From Gammaproteobacteria bacterium (GTDB lineage: Bacteria; Pseudomonadota; Gammaproteobacteria; Pseudomonadales; Azotimanducaceae), in NCBI GenBank assembly GCA_002715785.1, contig PBAA01000039.1:8727-16889 (forward strand): a stretch of 8,163 bases of DNA, in the 5' to 3' direction. The notes beneath the pieces were generated by a model. That model was not told the DNA's origin, made no database searches, and saw only the letters and a list, made by a program, of their open reading frames with translations. Every line of letters starts with the position of its first letter. The stretch's first letter is position 1. Shown piece after piece: positions 1 through 5,345 of this stretch. The translations under genes and the position numbers were made by a program.

Positions 1-35
1 AGATTGGTAACTCTTTCCATCAAGATAACGTTCAT
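1..35 (-). CDS. rplI: 50S ribosomal protein L9, N-terminal fragment (cut by window edge)
   Basis: Only the first 11 codons and part of a twelfth are present; they read MNVILMERVTN. This matches the conserved L9 N-terminus, whose usual form is M-x-V-I-L followed by a short charged/aliphatic stretch. L9 binds 23S rRNA near the base of the L1 stalk. The ATG lies 10 nt beyond the rpsR stop, with an AGGA Shine-Dalgarno core 5 nt upstream of it. The position directly after rpsF-rpsR is the standard place for rplI. The identification rests on this short peptide plus synteny; the rest of the gene lies outside the window. Confidence 0.88.
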   Translation of the reverse strand, partial: MNVILMERVTN

Positions 36-45
36 GGGAATCCTG

Positions 46-276
46 TTAATTGTCGTGTTGATCGGTATACGGCAACAACGCTAAATACCTTGCACGCTTC
101 ACGGCCCTTGCCAGCTGCCGTTGATACCGCGCACTGGTTCCCGTTATCCGACTCGGCACGATCTTGCCCGTCTCGGTAACGTACTCTTTGAGGACCTCAA
201 GATCCTTGTAATCAATCTCCTTTATGCCTTCCGCCGTGAAACGGCAATAGCGTTTGCGTCCAAAACGTCTCGCCAT
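46..276 (-). CDS. rpsR: 30S ribosomal protein S18
   Basis: This 76-residue protein is close to the usual bacterial S18 length of about 75. It carries the family core: an N-terminal basic KRYCRF segment, the IDYKDLEVLKEYVTETGKI stretch (about residues 21-39), then PSRITGTSARYQRQLARAVKRARYLALLPY to near the C-terminus. S18 pairs with S6 and binds the central domain of 16S rRNA in the 30S platform. It has a single cysteine (C11) and no CxxC pairs, so it is the zinc-free form. The ATG is 2 nt after the rpsF stop, and the ribosome binding site lies inside the last S6 codons, so translation is probably coupled to rpsF. No priB gene lies between rpsF and rpsR, unlike in E. coli. Confidence 0.98.
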   Translation of the reverse strand: MARRFGRKRYCRFTAEGIKEIDYKDLEVLKEYVTETGKIVPSRITGTSARYQRQLARAVKRARYLALLPYTDQHDN

Positions 277-278
277 GA

Positions 279-851
279 TCAGTCTTCCTCTTCTATTGCT
301 TCTTCCACGTCAACACTTTCTTCTGCATTTACATCTTCAGCGTCAGTTTCTTTTATCAACGGCTCTGATTCGGTTATTTCCGTATCATCGCCAGCGTCCT
401 CTTGATCCTGATCTAACTCCACCCCATCCGTAACGGCTTGGTCTTCTTTGGCCTCATCATCGCGCTTCGACACTTTCGCGTGCTCTTCGTCTCGCTGACG
501 GTCCCTTTCGCGATCTTTTTCCTGTTCTCTCAGTTCTTCCGCATATAACTTGGATATCCCTGTCTCGGGCTCTTTCTTTGACATGATCATATGGCGCAAC
601 ACCGCGTCGTTGAATCGAAACGCGCTTTCCATTTCATCAAGAGTCTTCTGATCCGCTTCGATGTTAAACAAAGCGTAGTGGGCCTTATGGATATCTTTAA
701 TGGGATAGGCCAACTGGCGCCGACCCCAATCCTCGGAACGGTGAATGACACCGCCATTTCCTTCAACCAATGCTTTGTATCGCTCGACCATGCCTGGAAC
801 TTGTTCTGACTGATCCGGGTGAACGAGGAACACAACTTCGTAGTGACGCAT
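279..851 (-). CDS. rpsF: 30S ribosomal protein S6 with long acidic C-terminal extension
   Basis: The protein has 190 residues, against about 131-135 in E. coli. Residues 1-97 are a normal S6 domain: MRHYEVVFLVHPDQ at the start, the hallmark EDWGRRQLAYPIK at 40-52, KAHYALFNIE, and FNDAVLRHMIM before the tail. S6 forms a heterodimer with S18 on the 30S platform. The tail has two parts: a mixed-charge E/R/K/D stretch (about 104-130), then a strongly acidic stretch (131-190) with 29 Asp/Glu and only 2 Lys, ending EEED. The start at 851 was chosen because it gives the family N-terminus and has GGGAG 5 nt upstream. An in-frame extension to 899 would add 16 residues with no S6 similarity. It is first in the rpsF-rpsR-rplI operon. 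Confidence 0.97.
   Translation of the reverse strand: MRHYEVVFLVHPDQSEQVPGMVERYKALVEGNGGVIHRSEDWGRRQLAYPIKDIHKAHYALFNIEADQKTLDEMESAFRFNDAVLRHMIMSKKEPETGISKLYAEELREQEKDRERDRQRDEEHAKVSKRDDEAKEDQAVTDGVELDQDQEDAGDDTEITESEPLIKETDAEDVNAEESVDVEEAIEEED
284..291 (-). promoter_or_regulatory. rpsR ribosome binding site inside the rpsF coding tail
   Basis: On the minus strand AGAGGAAG occurs 7 nt before the rpsR ATG and is formed by the last Glu/Glu/Glu/Asp codons of rpsF. The rpsF stop TGA and the rpsR ATG are separated by only 2 nt. The acidic C-terminus of S6 therefore doubles as the Shine-Dalgarno sequence for S18, consistent with coupled, roughly equal synthesis of the two partners. The function is inferred from position and sequence. 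Confidence 0.7.
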
Positions 852-896
852 AGCAACTCCCTTCGGTTTATCGCCTCCGCCTATGAGGGCGTGAAG
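852..896 (-). promoter_or_regulatory. Candidate S6:S18 autoregulatory leader of rpsF
   Basis: The minus-strand RNA just before the rpsF start can form an inner hairpin CGCC/GGCG (888-891 with 878-881, 6-nt loop) on top of an outer CUUC/GAAG stem (893-896 with 861-864). The two are separated by one base on the 5' side and a 13-nt bulge on the 3' side (865-877). The bulge ends in ACC directly before the G of the outer stem, giving ACCG beside the stem, and the Shine-Dalgarno GGGAG follows at once. Known rpsF leaders bind the S6:S18 complex through a bulged CCG next to a stem, imitating the 16S rRNA site. The stems here are only 4 bp, so the match may be chance. Confidence 0.33.
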
Positions 897-917
897 CAAG
901 GAGAAAATTTATCTGTA

Positions 918-931
918 CACGCTTTTGCGTG
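918..931 (-). other. Short hairpin CACGC-AAAA-GCGTG between rlmB and rpsF
   Basis: A perfect 5-bp stem with an AAAA loop lies in the 124-bp gap between the rlmB stop and the rpsF start. The following minus-strand sequence (TACAGATAAATTTT) is AU-rich but is not an uninterrupted U run, so this is at best a weak terminator or attenuator. I saw no convincing -35/-10 pair in this gap, although a separate rpsF promoter here would be expected. Confidence 0.3.
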
Positions 932-975
932 GCGGCGAGATTCTAGAGATTTACAAAACGCGACGCAACGAGCCC

Positions 976-1728
976 TCAAGACCCCCCTCCTCGCTGCCGT
1001 AGGCACTCGAACAAAAGTATACCCGTCGCAACAGAGACATTGAGGCTCGAAACTGAACCGCGCATGGGAATTGTCACTAGATGATCACACTTTTCGCGCG
1101 TTAGACGGCGTAACCCACGTTGTTCACCACCGACCACAATAGCGACTGGATCACGATAATCTACGTCTGTATAGGGGTGGGATGACTCAACATCGGTCCC
1201 AACGGTCCAAACACCTCGTTCTCGCAACCAATCGAGCCGACGAGCTAAATTTGAGACCTGTACGATCATCAAATCTTCGAGCGCGCCGCTTGCCGTTTTG
1301 CGAACAACGTTAGACAACGGGGCGTTCGCTCGTTTTGGAATTATTACGGCATCCACATCCGCGGCGCCCGCTGACCGCATGCATGCGCCTAAGTTACGCG
1401 GATCCATTATCCCATCGACCACCAGGAGCAGCGGCTGACTAAATGTCGACCAGTGAGCCTCAAAGTCCGATTCCGACGACGGTACTACGGCATGACATTC
1501 GGCAACGATGCCCTGATGCGCTTTATCTCCCGCTATTCGAGTTACCACTCGTTGATCCATGCTATCGACTCGAACACCCAGTTCGCGGGCCCGTTGCACA
1601 AGGATCTGCATGCGCTCATCGCGGCGTTTTGACACCATCAAAATCCGTCGAATCGCCGCCGGTTCTTTGGTTAGGATGGCCTCAACGGCATGAAAACCCA
1701 TGACCACATTGTCTTCGGTCGCCGTCAT
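976..1728 (-). CDS. rlmB: 23S rRNA (guanosine-2251-2'-O)-methyltransferase
   Basis: This 250-residue SPOUT-class (TrmH family) enzyme is close to E. coli RlmB (243). It transfers a methyl group from S-adenosylmethionine to the 2'-OH of G2251 in the 23S rRNA P-loop. Residues 1-80 form the substrate-binding domain (GFHAVEAIL near the start, KAHQGIVAEC at 69-79). The catalytic half has motif 1 at 106-120 (GIMDPRNLGACMRSA), motif 2 at 199-205 (VGGEQRG, with Glu202) and motif 3 at 227-234 (SSLNVSVA). These are the residues that build the trefoil knot and the cofactor site. The ATG overlaps the rnr stop as ATGA (1725-1728) and has only a weak AAAG Shine-Dalgarno, so translation probably depends on ribosomes finishing rnr. 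The basic, glycine-rich end QRGGGS is unremarkable. Confidence 0.96.
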   Translation of the reverse strand: MTATEDNVVMGFHAVEAILTKEPAAIRRILMVSKRRDERMQILVQRARELGVRVDSMDQRVVTRIAGDKAHQGIVAECHAVVPSSESDFEAHWSTFSQPLLLVVDGIMDPRNLGACMRSAGAADVDAVIIPKRANAPLSNVVRKTASGALEDLMIVQVSNLARRLDWLRERGVWTVGTDVESSHPYTDVDYRDPVAIVVGGEQRGLRRLTREKCDHLVTIPMRGSVSSLNVSVATGILLFECLRQRGGGS

Positions 1729-3833
1729 ATAACTTTCTTTCTTCGTCGGCGCCTAACGCCCTGTTTTCTTTTTGGCGCCTCGGCACGGAGATTGACCCGC
1801 CCCAACTCCACCGACACATCCTCGACCACCACTCGAAGTCTCTGCCCAAGAGAAAAGCGATGTCCTGAACGTGCTCCCACCAAACTCATCAAATTTGGTA
1901 CCCACTTGTAGTAGTCCGACCCTAACCGCGACACATGCAATAGCCCTTGAACATGGATGTCATCAAGTTCAACGAAGACCCCGAATTCGGTGACGGTCAC
2001 GATCGTTCCACCAAAGGCTTCACCTACGCGTTCCTCAAGGAGTGAGCATTTCAACCAAGCATCGACAGCACGTGTGGCGTTTTCAGCACGACGTTCGGTC
2101 ATCGATATATGTGCTCCAATGTCCTCGAGTTCTTCATATCCGACAGCACTCCGTCGCGCCTTTCGAAGTCGGGCCTTAATTAACCGATGATTGATTAGAT
2201 CAGCGTAACGACGAATCGGCGACGTGAAGTGCGCATAGCTCGATAAAGCAAGTCCGAAATGACCTTTGTTCCCGGGGAAATAGCGCGCCTGTTGTAATGT
2301 TCTAAGAATCAGTAGCTCCCAAATCCACGGTTCTATACGGGTTTTGGGGGTTGTCTCAACGAGTCGTTGCAGATCGCGCGGCGACCTAATACCACCAGGA
2401 AACCGTTGGCCCACTGACTGGAAAATGTTGCGGAGTTGTTCGATCTTTTCCCGTTGCGGGGGTTCGTGTACACGGTACATGACCAGGGATTCTTGGCTTT
2501 GGAGATAATTAGCGGCAGCCACATTGGCGGCGATCATGGCTTCTTCCACTATCAAATGAGCTTCGGTCCGCTCTATCGGTACCACGCCAACGGGACTGCC
2601 CTGGCGGATCTCGATGCGCCCTTCCCGCGACTCAAAATCAAGCGCGCCTCGATCAGATCGCCGCACGCGTAGCCCTTGGTATATAGAGTACAAATGCTGA
2701 AGACTAGCGCAAATTGCATCAGGCAAATTCGTCTCGCGACTTTTCAAGTATTGGTCGACTTCGGTGTAGGTAAGGCGGCTGTGCGAGCGGATCACGGCCT
2801 CGTAAAATGAGAAGGTGGTGACGTTTGCGCTGCGGGTAAGCGTTAACTCGCAAATCATTGCCAATCGATCTTCGTTGGGACGTAGTGAACAAAGATTGTT
2901 CGATAGGCTTTCTGGCAACATGGGTATCACGCGATCCGGAAAATACACGGAGTTACCTCTCGCGACCGCTTCTTGGTCAAGGGCGGATCCGGAACGCACA
3001 TAGTGAGCAACATCGGCGATCGCGACCAATAGCCGCCAGCCACCCCGCGCTCTTGGCTCCGCGTAAAGCGCGTCATCAAAATCCCGGGCATCTTCTCCGT
3101 CAATGGTTACGAATGCCGTATCTCGCAAGTCGACCCGGTCTTTCCGATCAACCTCGAGCACCGATTTTTGAACGCTCTCTTCTGCAACGACCGAGGGCCA
3201 TTCATGAGGTACGCGGTGTGCGCGAATAATTGCGGTACAAGCGCGCTCGACTTCGTTCTCGTGCTGTATAACGGCCTTTACTCTTCCTTGTGGGCGGCCA
3301 CGTTCTATGCCAAGAATTTGAACTTCTACAACATCTCCCTCACGGCAACCCGGGAAGGATCCGATTAATTCCACCCGTTCACTATATCCAGGCACGAGCG
3401 ATTCGAGGTGGGCGTGCGTTCCGTCGCGTTGAAAGGTGCCGACTACCGGTGTCGCGGATGGTTTGATCAATTCCACAAACTGAGCAATCCCATCGTCGAC
3501 CAAGACGTGAACTGTGTCTCCGTCACGAACGCCGCTAGCCGACTCGAGCACCATCGAATCACCCGACTTCAATGACACGCCGAGTTGAGATCCACTCCAT
3601 TCGACAATTCCACTTTCGTACTTCGCGTTACTCAGGCGGTATCGATTTCGACCCTCTCGAACAATTTCCCCACCTTCAAGCATTCTGTTAAGTAGCCGCC
3701 TAAGTCGATTGCCTCCTTTGCCCCTACCCTCTCCGAGGTGGTTCACCAATTCACCCCAGGATGCCGGTCCTATCTCACCCAGGGCTTCACGCACACGTGC
3801 AGCCTGGGGCTCTCTAGCGTCATTCACTGACAC
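1725..3833 (-). CDS. rnr: Ribonuclease R (3'-5' exoribonuclease), short form
   Basis: This 702-residue RNase II/R family protein degrades structured RNA from the 3' end and acts in mRNA and rRNA quality control. Domains in order: winged helix (about 10-67); two cold-shock RNA-binding domains (about 72-190); the RNB catalytic domain (about 231-555) with IDGEDARDFDDA at 244-255, whose Asp245, Asp251, Asp253 and Asp254 match the metal-binding aspartates; PESLSNNLCSLRPNEDRLAM (307-326); HFTSPIRRYADL (535-546); and an S1 domain (about 603-684) with EFGVFVEL. The basic C-terminal tail (686-702) is only 17 residues. E. coli RNase R has 813 residues and a much longer lysine-rich tail. The start is a GTG at 3833, with GAGAG 5 nt upstream; a second GTG two codons later is less well spaced. 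It is coupled to rlmB. I prefer RNase R over RNase II because of the winged helix, basic tail and rlmB neighbour. Confidence 0.95.
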   Translation of the reverse strand: MSVNDAREPQAARVREALGEIGPASWGELVNHLGEGRGKGGNRLRRLLNRMLEGGEIVREGRNRYRLSNAKYESGIVEWSGSQLGVSLKSGDSMVLESASGVRDGDTVHVLVDDGIAQFVELIKPSATPVVGTFQRDGTHAHLESLVPGYSERVELIGSFPGCREGDVVEVQILGIERGRPQGRVKAVIQHENEVERACTAIIRAHRVPHEWPSVVAEESVQKSVLEVDRKDRVDLRDTAFVTIDGEDARDFDDALYAEPRARGGWRLLVAIADVAHYVRSGSALDQEAVARGNSVYFPDRVIPMLPESLSNNLCSLRPNEDRLAMICELTLTRSANVTTFSFYEAVIRSHSRLTYTEVDQYLKSRETNLPDAICASLQHLYSIYQGLRVRRSDRGALDFESREGRIEIRQGSPVGVVPIERTEAHLIVEEAMIAANVAAANYLQSQESLVMYRVHEPPQREKIEQLRNIFQSVGQRFPGGIRSPRDLQRLVETTPKTRIEPWIWELLILRTLQQARYFPGNKGHFGLALSSYAHFTSPIRRYADLINHRLIKARLRKARRSAVGYEELEDIGAHISMTERRAENATRAVDAWLKCSLLEERVGEAFGGTIVTVTEFGVFVELDDIHVQGLLHVSRLGSDYYKWVPNLMSLVGARSGHRFSLGQRLRVVVEDVSVELGRVNLRAEAPKRKQGVRRRRRKKVI

Positions 3834-3844
3834 GAAAACTCTCG

Positions 3845-3858
3845 CCGACGATCGTCGG
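3845..3858. repeat. Perfect 14-bp palindrome CCGACGATCGTCGG upstream of rnr
   Basis: The 14 bases are identical to their own reverse complement and end 11 bp before the rnr GTG. The flanking bases do not extend the symmetry. As DNA it could bind a dimeric repressor between the rnr and tRNA-Leu genes. As RNA in the rnr leader it could form CCGAC-GAUC-GUCGG, touching the GAGAG ribosome binding site. Neither role is established from sequence alone. Confidence 0.6.
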
Positions 3859-3863
3859 TAACA

Positions 3864-3892
3864 TGTTCAATGCAAAATCCCTGTAGTAAAGT
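3864..3892 (+). promoter_or_regulatory. Candidate promoter for tRNA-Leu
   Basis: TAAAGT at 3887-3892 is a 4/6 match to the -10 box. TGTTCA at 3864-3869 is a weak (3/6) -35 box at 17-bp spacing. The sequence after the -10 box is GC-rich (CCGCGTCCC), like the discriminator of growth-rate-controlled stable RNA promoters, and the tRNA begins 13 bases after the box. Position is the main support. Confidence 0.33.
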
Positions 3893-3905
3893 CCGCGTCC
3901 CTCAC

Positions 3906-3992
3906 GCCGAGGTGGTGAAATTGGTAGACACGCTAGCTTCAGGAGCTAGTGGGGGCGACCCCGTGGAGGTTCAAGTCCTCTCCTCGGCACCA
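3906..3992 (+). tRNA. tRNA-Leu (anticodon CAG)
   Basis: This is an 87-nt class II tRNA with an encoded CCA end (3990-3992). The acceptor stem is GCCGAGG (3906-3912) with CCTCGGC (3982-3988), followed by discriminator A. The D stem is GTG/CAC. The anticodon stem CTAGC (3933-3937) pairs with GCTAG (3945-3949) around loop TTCAGGA, giving anticodon CAG at 3940-3942, which reads CUG. The long variable arm has a GGGG/CCCC stem, as expected for leucine. The T arm is GGAGG-TTCAAGT-CCTCT with one G-U pair. It is the only plus-strand gene in the window: divergent from rnr and convergent with folE2. No intrinsic terminator is visible in the 40 bp after it. Confidence 0.98.
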
Positions 3993-4032
3993 GAATAGAT
4001 ATGAACCCCCGATTCAACTCGCGTTCGTGCGA

Positions 4033-4983
4033 TCAAGGAATGGGCAAGTATCCGTCCTCAACCCCTTTCGTAAAAACGCTAACTGCGTTGTGCGCGTGAA
4101 GGCTCTCATGGTGCTCAACACGCACCCAAAAGTCTTTAACTCGATCGTCGCTCTCGAGACTGGATTTGAGCTTACGGCCAGCATCTTCACAAAACATGAG
4201 GTTTTGACCGTTGAGTCGAGCAAACTCTTGCTCGTCTTCACGCTTCACCGCCGTCTGGACTGGAGTTTCTAGAACGTCCTCTACTCGGTCAATGAGATCG
4301 GTGATCGGAAAAGACTCCATCGTGTCGTCAAGTTTGACCAATACACGCGCTAGGCTGCGTTGACTGTGAGGTGTCGCCATAATGCCATCCTCGGTTCCAA
4401 GCCAAGCCTTTACCTCAGACATCTTGACATCACCATGACGCCCGAAATCTTCTTCGAACTGTTGTTGAATTAGCTGTCTAGCCAAAGCCGCGGAACAGGG
4501 GCACGTGCTGGAATAGAGCACGCCTAAAGAAAGTTCGATATTCACCTCACCCTTCAGATATGTCCCTTTGAGCGATACGGGATAACTGTTCCATCCAGCA
4601 TGCTCTGACACCAATGCGGGTCGTCGTACGTAATAATCGAAATCAAACTGGATAAACGCACTGGTCGAAAGACCTCGGTGCGATTCCAAAAGCGAACTCA
4701 AGAGCAATTTAAGGCCTGCGACGGTCAACGGACGCGTACTGGAATGCTCATCCAAAATCACATAAAGGCGTGACATGTGAATCCCTTTCGCGTGCGTGTC
4801 ATCTAGGTTCACATATATCTGTACTCTCGCTTGCACCTCTCGCTCATCGTGCCCATCACGAATCTTAAGCGGTTGGTGTACATCACCCATACCTACCCAA
4901 TCGAGCGTACCCTGGGGGCTCCGCAACTCCCCCATGGCGACATCGGGCATGTCGGTTTGTGAGACGAGTTCTGGTTTGTTCAT
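4033..4983 (-). CDS. folE2: GTP cyclohydrolase IB (FolE2 type)
   Basis: This 316-residue enzyme converts GTP to 7,8-dihydroneopterin triphosphate and formate, the first step of folate synthesis and also of the queuosine branch. FolE2 is the alternative to the zinc-dependent FolE and can use other divalent metals. Family marks are AKGIHMSRLY (65-74), the STCPCSAA segment with the catalytic/metal cysteines (about 159-166), ATPHSQRS (203-210), the long ARLNGQNLMFCEDAGRKL stretch (about 255-272) and HHESLHAHNAVSV near the C-terminus (291-303). The ATG at 4983 was chosen because MNKPEL fits FolE2 N-termini and AAGGA lies 9 nt upstream; an in-frame TTG at 5034 would add 17 basic residues. It follows the UPF0434 gene after 116 bp and has a candidate promoter of its own. 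It converges with tRNA-Leu. Confidence 0.95.
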   Translation of the reverse strand: MNKPELVSQTDMPDVAMGELRSPQGTLDWVGMGDVHQPLKIRDGHDEREVQARVQIYVNLDDTHAKGIHMSRLYVILDEHSSTRPLTVAGLKLLLSSLLESHRGLSTSAFIQFDFDYYVRRPALVSEHAGWNSYPVSLKGTYLKGEVNIELSLGVLYSSTCPCSAALARQLIQQQFEEDFGRHGDVKMSEVKAWLGTEDGIMATPHSQRSLARVLVKLDDTMESFPITDLIDRVEDVLETPVQTAVKREDEQEFARLNGQNLMFCEDAGRKLKSSLESDDRVKDFWVRVEHHESLHAHNAVSVFTKGVEDGYLPIP

Positions 4984-5055
4984 TCTTCTAATTCCTTCCC
5001 TACAACTCTCGGCCAGCAGACTTCTTCGCCGCAAACTCAGGCCAAAGAGTGCGGC

Positions 5056-5085
5056 ATGATAGCGAATTCATTCTGCACCAACCAA
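5056..5085 (-). promoter_or_regulatory. Candidate sigma-70 promoter for folE2
   Basis: On the minus strand, TTGGTT (5085-5080) is followed after 18 bp by TATCAT (5061-5056), a 5/6 match to the -10 box, with a GC-rich discriminator after it. Transcription would start near 5049, leaving a leader of about 65 nt before the folE2 ATG. It lies in the 116-bp gap after the UPF0434 stop. I looked for an AT-rich Zur-type palindrome, because folE2 is often zinc-regulated, and saw none. Confidence 0.4.
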
Positions 5086-5099
5086 CGGTCGTCTAAGCG

Positions 5100-5291
5100 T
5101 CAATTCAGCGATTCCTGTTCCTCAGACGTCAATGGTCGAGCTTGATCCTCCAACATGATTGGAATGCCATCCCGAACGGGGAATGCCAGCCCACTAGCTT
5201 TCGACCATAGTTCCTCGATTTCGCGCTGATACACCAACGCAGTTTTCGTCAGCGGACATACCAATATTTCGAGCAATTTGGGATCAACCAT
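5100..5291 (-). CDS. UPF0434/Trm112-like small protein (YcaR family)
   Basis: The 63 residues match the UPF0434 family along the whole length: VDPKLLEILVCPLTKTALVY at the start, GLAFPVRDGIPIMLEDQARPL at 34-54, then an acidic, polar end. The fold is related to the Trm112 zinc ribbon. In bacteria the molecular role is not settled; Trm112 itself activates methyltransferases. Only one cysteine (Cys12) is present, so no full zinc site can form, which is common in this branch of the family. E. coli ycaR sits between lpxK and kdsB; here the gene lies between purA (54 bp upstream) and folE2 (116 bp downstream). The ATG has a modest AGG 4 nt upstream. Confidence 0.93.
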   Translation of the reverse strand: MVDPKLLEILVCPLTKTALVYQREIEELWSKASGLAFPVRDGIPIMLEDQARPLTSEEQESLN

Positions 5292-5345
5292 AAAACCTAC
5301 GTGCCATTACTCACGTTTTTCGTTTGAAAAGAGTCTACTCCCATC

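Larger units (their letters stand above)
3834..3905. promoter_or_regulatory. Shared divergent promoter region for rnr (-) and tRNA-Leu (+)
   Basis: These 72 bp separate the divergently read rnr and tRNA-Leu genes, so they probably hold both promoters. rnr is cut off from folE2 upstream by the tRNA on the opposite strand, which argues that it has its own start here. I could not pick a convincing minus-strand -35/-10 pair. A perfect palindrome (3845-3858) and a candidate plus-strand promoter (3864-3892) are listed separately. Confidence 0.5.

Noticed and set aside
852..899. In-frame extension of rpsF upstream to 899
   Set aside because: The extra 16 residues do not resemble S6. The start at 851 gives the conserved MRHYEVVF N-terminus and has a well-spaced GGGAG; the extension would translate through the leader.
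918..931. Hairpin at 918-931 as an intrinsic terminator for rlmB
   Set aside because: The stem is only 5 bp and is not followed by a clean U run; it is kept only as a small hairpin.
2858..3229. 123-codon open frame on the plus strand inside rnr, plus other plus-strand frames at 5682-6335 and 3949-4272
   Set aside because: They lie opposite strongly conserved genes (rnr, purA, tRNA/folE2), have low-complexity or Arg/Pro/Ser-rich translations with no family features, and are explained as antisense shadows.
5100..5291. UPF0434 protein with a single cysteine as a degenerate zinc ribbon, linked to zinc-sparing FolE2 and cysteine-free-type S18
   Set aside because: Single-cysteine UPF0434 proteins (C-P-L-T-K in place of C-P-x-C) are, to my knowledge, usual in many gammaproteobacteria, and zinc-free S18 is common. 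The low-zinc theme is therefore not supported beyond coincidence.
5298..5320. ACGTG...CACGT inverted repeat followed by TTTTT on the plus strand, as a terminator between purA and UPF0434
   Set aside because: It has a 5-bp stem with an 8-nt loop, and the T run is on the plus strand where no gene ends. On the minus strand it has no terminator character.
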